Positions 63,323 to 64,000 of a DNA stretch of 64,000 nt are shown here, one piece after another. A program made the translations under genes and the position numbers. Every line of letters starts with the position of its first letter. Positions within the stretch are counted from its first letter, which is position 1. The notes below the pieces were generated by a model. It worked only from the letters and a program-made list of their open reading frames with translations, was not told the DNA's origin and did not search any database. The stretch covers positions 645,389 through 709,388 of the forward strand of contig JAJEJD010000020.1 of the NCBI GenBank assembly GCA_022828125.1, written 5' to 3'. The stretch comes from a bacterium (lineage in GTDB: Bacteria; UBA8248).

Positions 63323-64000
63323 TATATATATTTAGCCATCGGCCGGGGAGCCGCAAGGACGACGCCAAGCGCTTGAAAGCGCCTCCGAAGCCACCCTCCG
63401 GCCGGGAGGGGCATAAAAAAAGCCCTCCCTTGACGGGGGACAAAGGCCCCCCTACCCCACCCCCCTTGAAGGGACTGTTGAAAAAGTCCCTCGATGCGGG
63501 AAAACCACCGTCATTCCGGCGAAAGCCGGAATCCATTTTAGATTTTTGCTTTCGTTTTCGCATTTGATTCCGACTTGCGGGAGGGAGCGCCGCACCCGAA
63601 TCCGAGACGGATGAGGCGGATATATATGGCGGTGTCCGTATCTTCCCCGGCCGGGAAAGAGGACATCCGGGCGAAAAACCAAAGACAAAGGCGAAAATGG
63701 ATTCCGGCTTTCGCCGGAATGACGAGCAAAAGCGAAGGTCAATCCCAAGCGAAGCGAGACTTTTTCAACAATCCCTTGAAAGGGGGGGTTGCCTTTAGAG
63801 GCGAGAGCGGCAAAAGAGGGGTGAATTCCGGCTGAGGGAGGAGAAATTCCGCCTCGATACGGGCTTTTTCAACGGCCCCGCCACGGCTCTCCCGTCTTCG
63901 CCGCGGCCTCGCGCGCATTTGCCCGCATTTGCCGTACCTTGTGAGATCGCGGGTTGCGGTATCGTGCGCGCCGCTCGGGGGAACCCGGCCCCGCCGGCCG
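63323..64000. other. Repeat-rich non-coding tail of the window
   Basis: No supportable gene. It contains a GGGAGGGGC...GCCCTCCC hairpin (about 63404-63430), the inverted-repeat element at 63463-63787, a further TTTTTCAACGGCCCC end-like motif (about 63868-63882) and the 21-bp repeat at 63912-63932. Open frames crossing it consist of repeat sequence. Confidence 0.5.
63463..63787. mobile_element. Non-autonomous inverted-repeat element (MITE-like)
   Basis: The left arm reads CCCTTGAAGGGACTGTTGAAAAAGTCCC, written here in two parts: CCCTTGAAGGG at 63463-63473 then ACTGTTGAAAAAGTCCC to 63490. The right arm (63756-63787) is its imperfect reverse complement. Each arm is followed inward by an inverted copy of a hairpin: ATTCCGGC-GAAA-GCCGGAAT at 63513-63532 and ATTCCGGC-TTTC-GCCGGAAT at 63701-63720. 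The core has no transposase. The end motif TGTTGAAAAAG is shared with the element at 60308-60474. Confidence 0.6.

Overview
The window comes from a Gram-negative bacterium. It carries most of an LPS/lipid A pathway, outer-membrane assembly factors (BamA, Skp, LolCD, Lnt), LptF/LptG and a TonB-dependent receptor. UDP-diacylglucosamine hydrolysis uses LpxI rather than LpxH, and the Clp ATPase is of the ClpC type. This combination and gene order would fit an uncultured lineage near Desulfobacterota, Nitrospinota or Tectomicrobia, but the taxonomy is inference. No rRNA, tRNA or CRISPR array was seen.

Region 1 (1-13.2 kb) is a catabolic and transport district. It holds an Fe-S protein (partial, left edge) divergent from a tricarballylate-dehydrogenase-like flavoprotein, an OsmC-family protein whose peroxidatic position is an in-frame UGA (a probable selenoprotein with a hairpin after the UGA), two D-2-hydroxyacid dehydrogenases flanking an aquaporin, a three-gene ABC importer, an MFS carrier, an amidohydrolase and DapA.

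Region 2 (13.5-34.7 kb) is envelope biogenesis: a D-Ala-D-Ala carboxypeptidase, O-antigen ligase, MsbA, a core glycosyltransferase, Trm112, heptosyltransferases I and II with the heptose kinase and phosphatase, LptF/LptG, and the minus-strand lipid A run lpxD-fabZ-lpxA-gnnA-like-lpxI-lpxB-acyltransferase-waaA-lpxK. A 39-codon frame between the heptose kinase and waaC looks like the truncated start of an rfaE2 adenylyltransferase gene.

Region 3 (34-50.4 kb) continues the minus-strand run with HNH nuclease, uvrB, uvrC, lnt, prfB (with its programmed +1 frameshift), lysS, lolC, lolD, clpC, bamA and skp. Most spacings are short and many genes overlap by 4 nt, so long co-transcripts are likely.

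Region 4 (50.5-64 kb) has a PBP1A-type transpeptidase, a small membrane coiled-coil protein encoded by 33-bp tandem repeats, a full-length pyruvate carboxylase, a TonB-dependent receptor, and a one-polypeptide histidine kinase/response regulator with an OmpR-type DNA-binding domain. These are separated by repeat-rich spacers. The 3' end of the pyruvate carboxylase gene is duplicated on the far side of the TonB-receptor gene. That second copy is split by a 167-bp element with an exact 9-bp target duplication, and the intact gene preserves the empty site.
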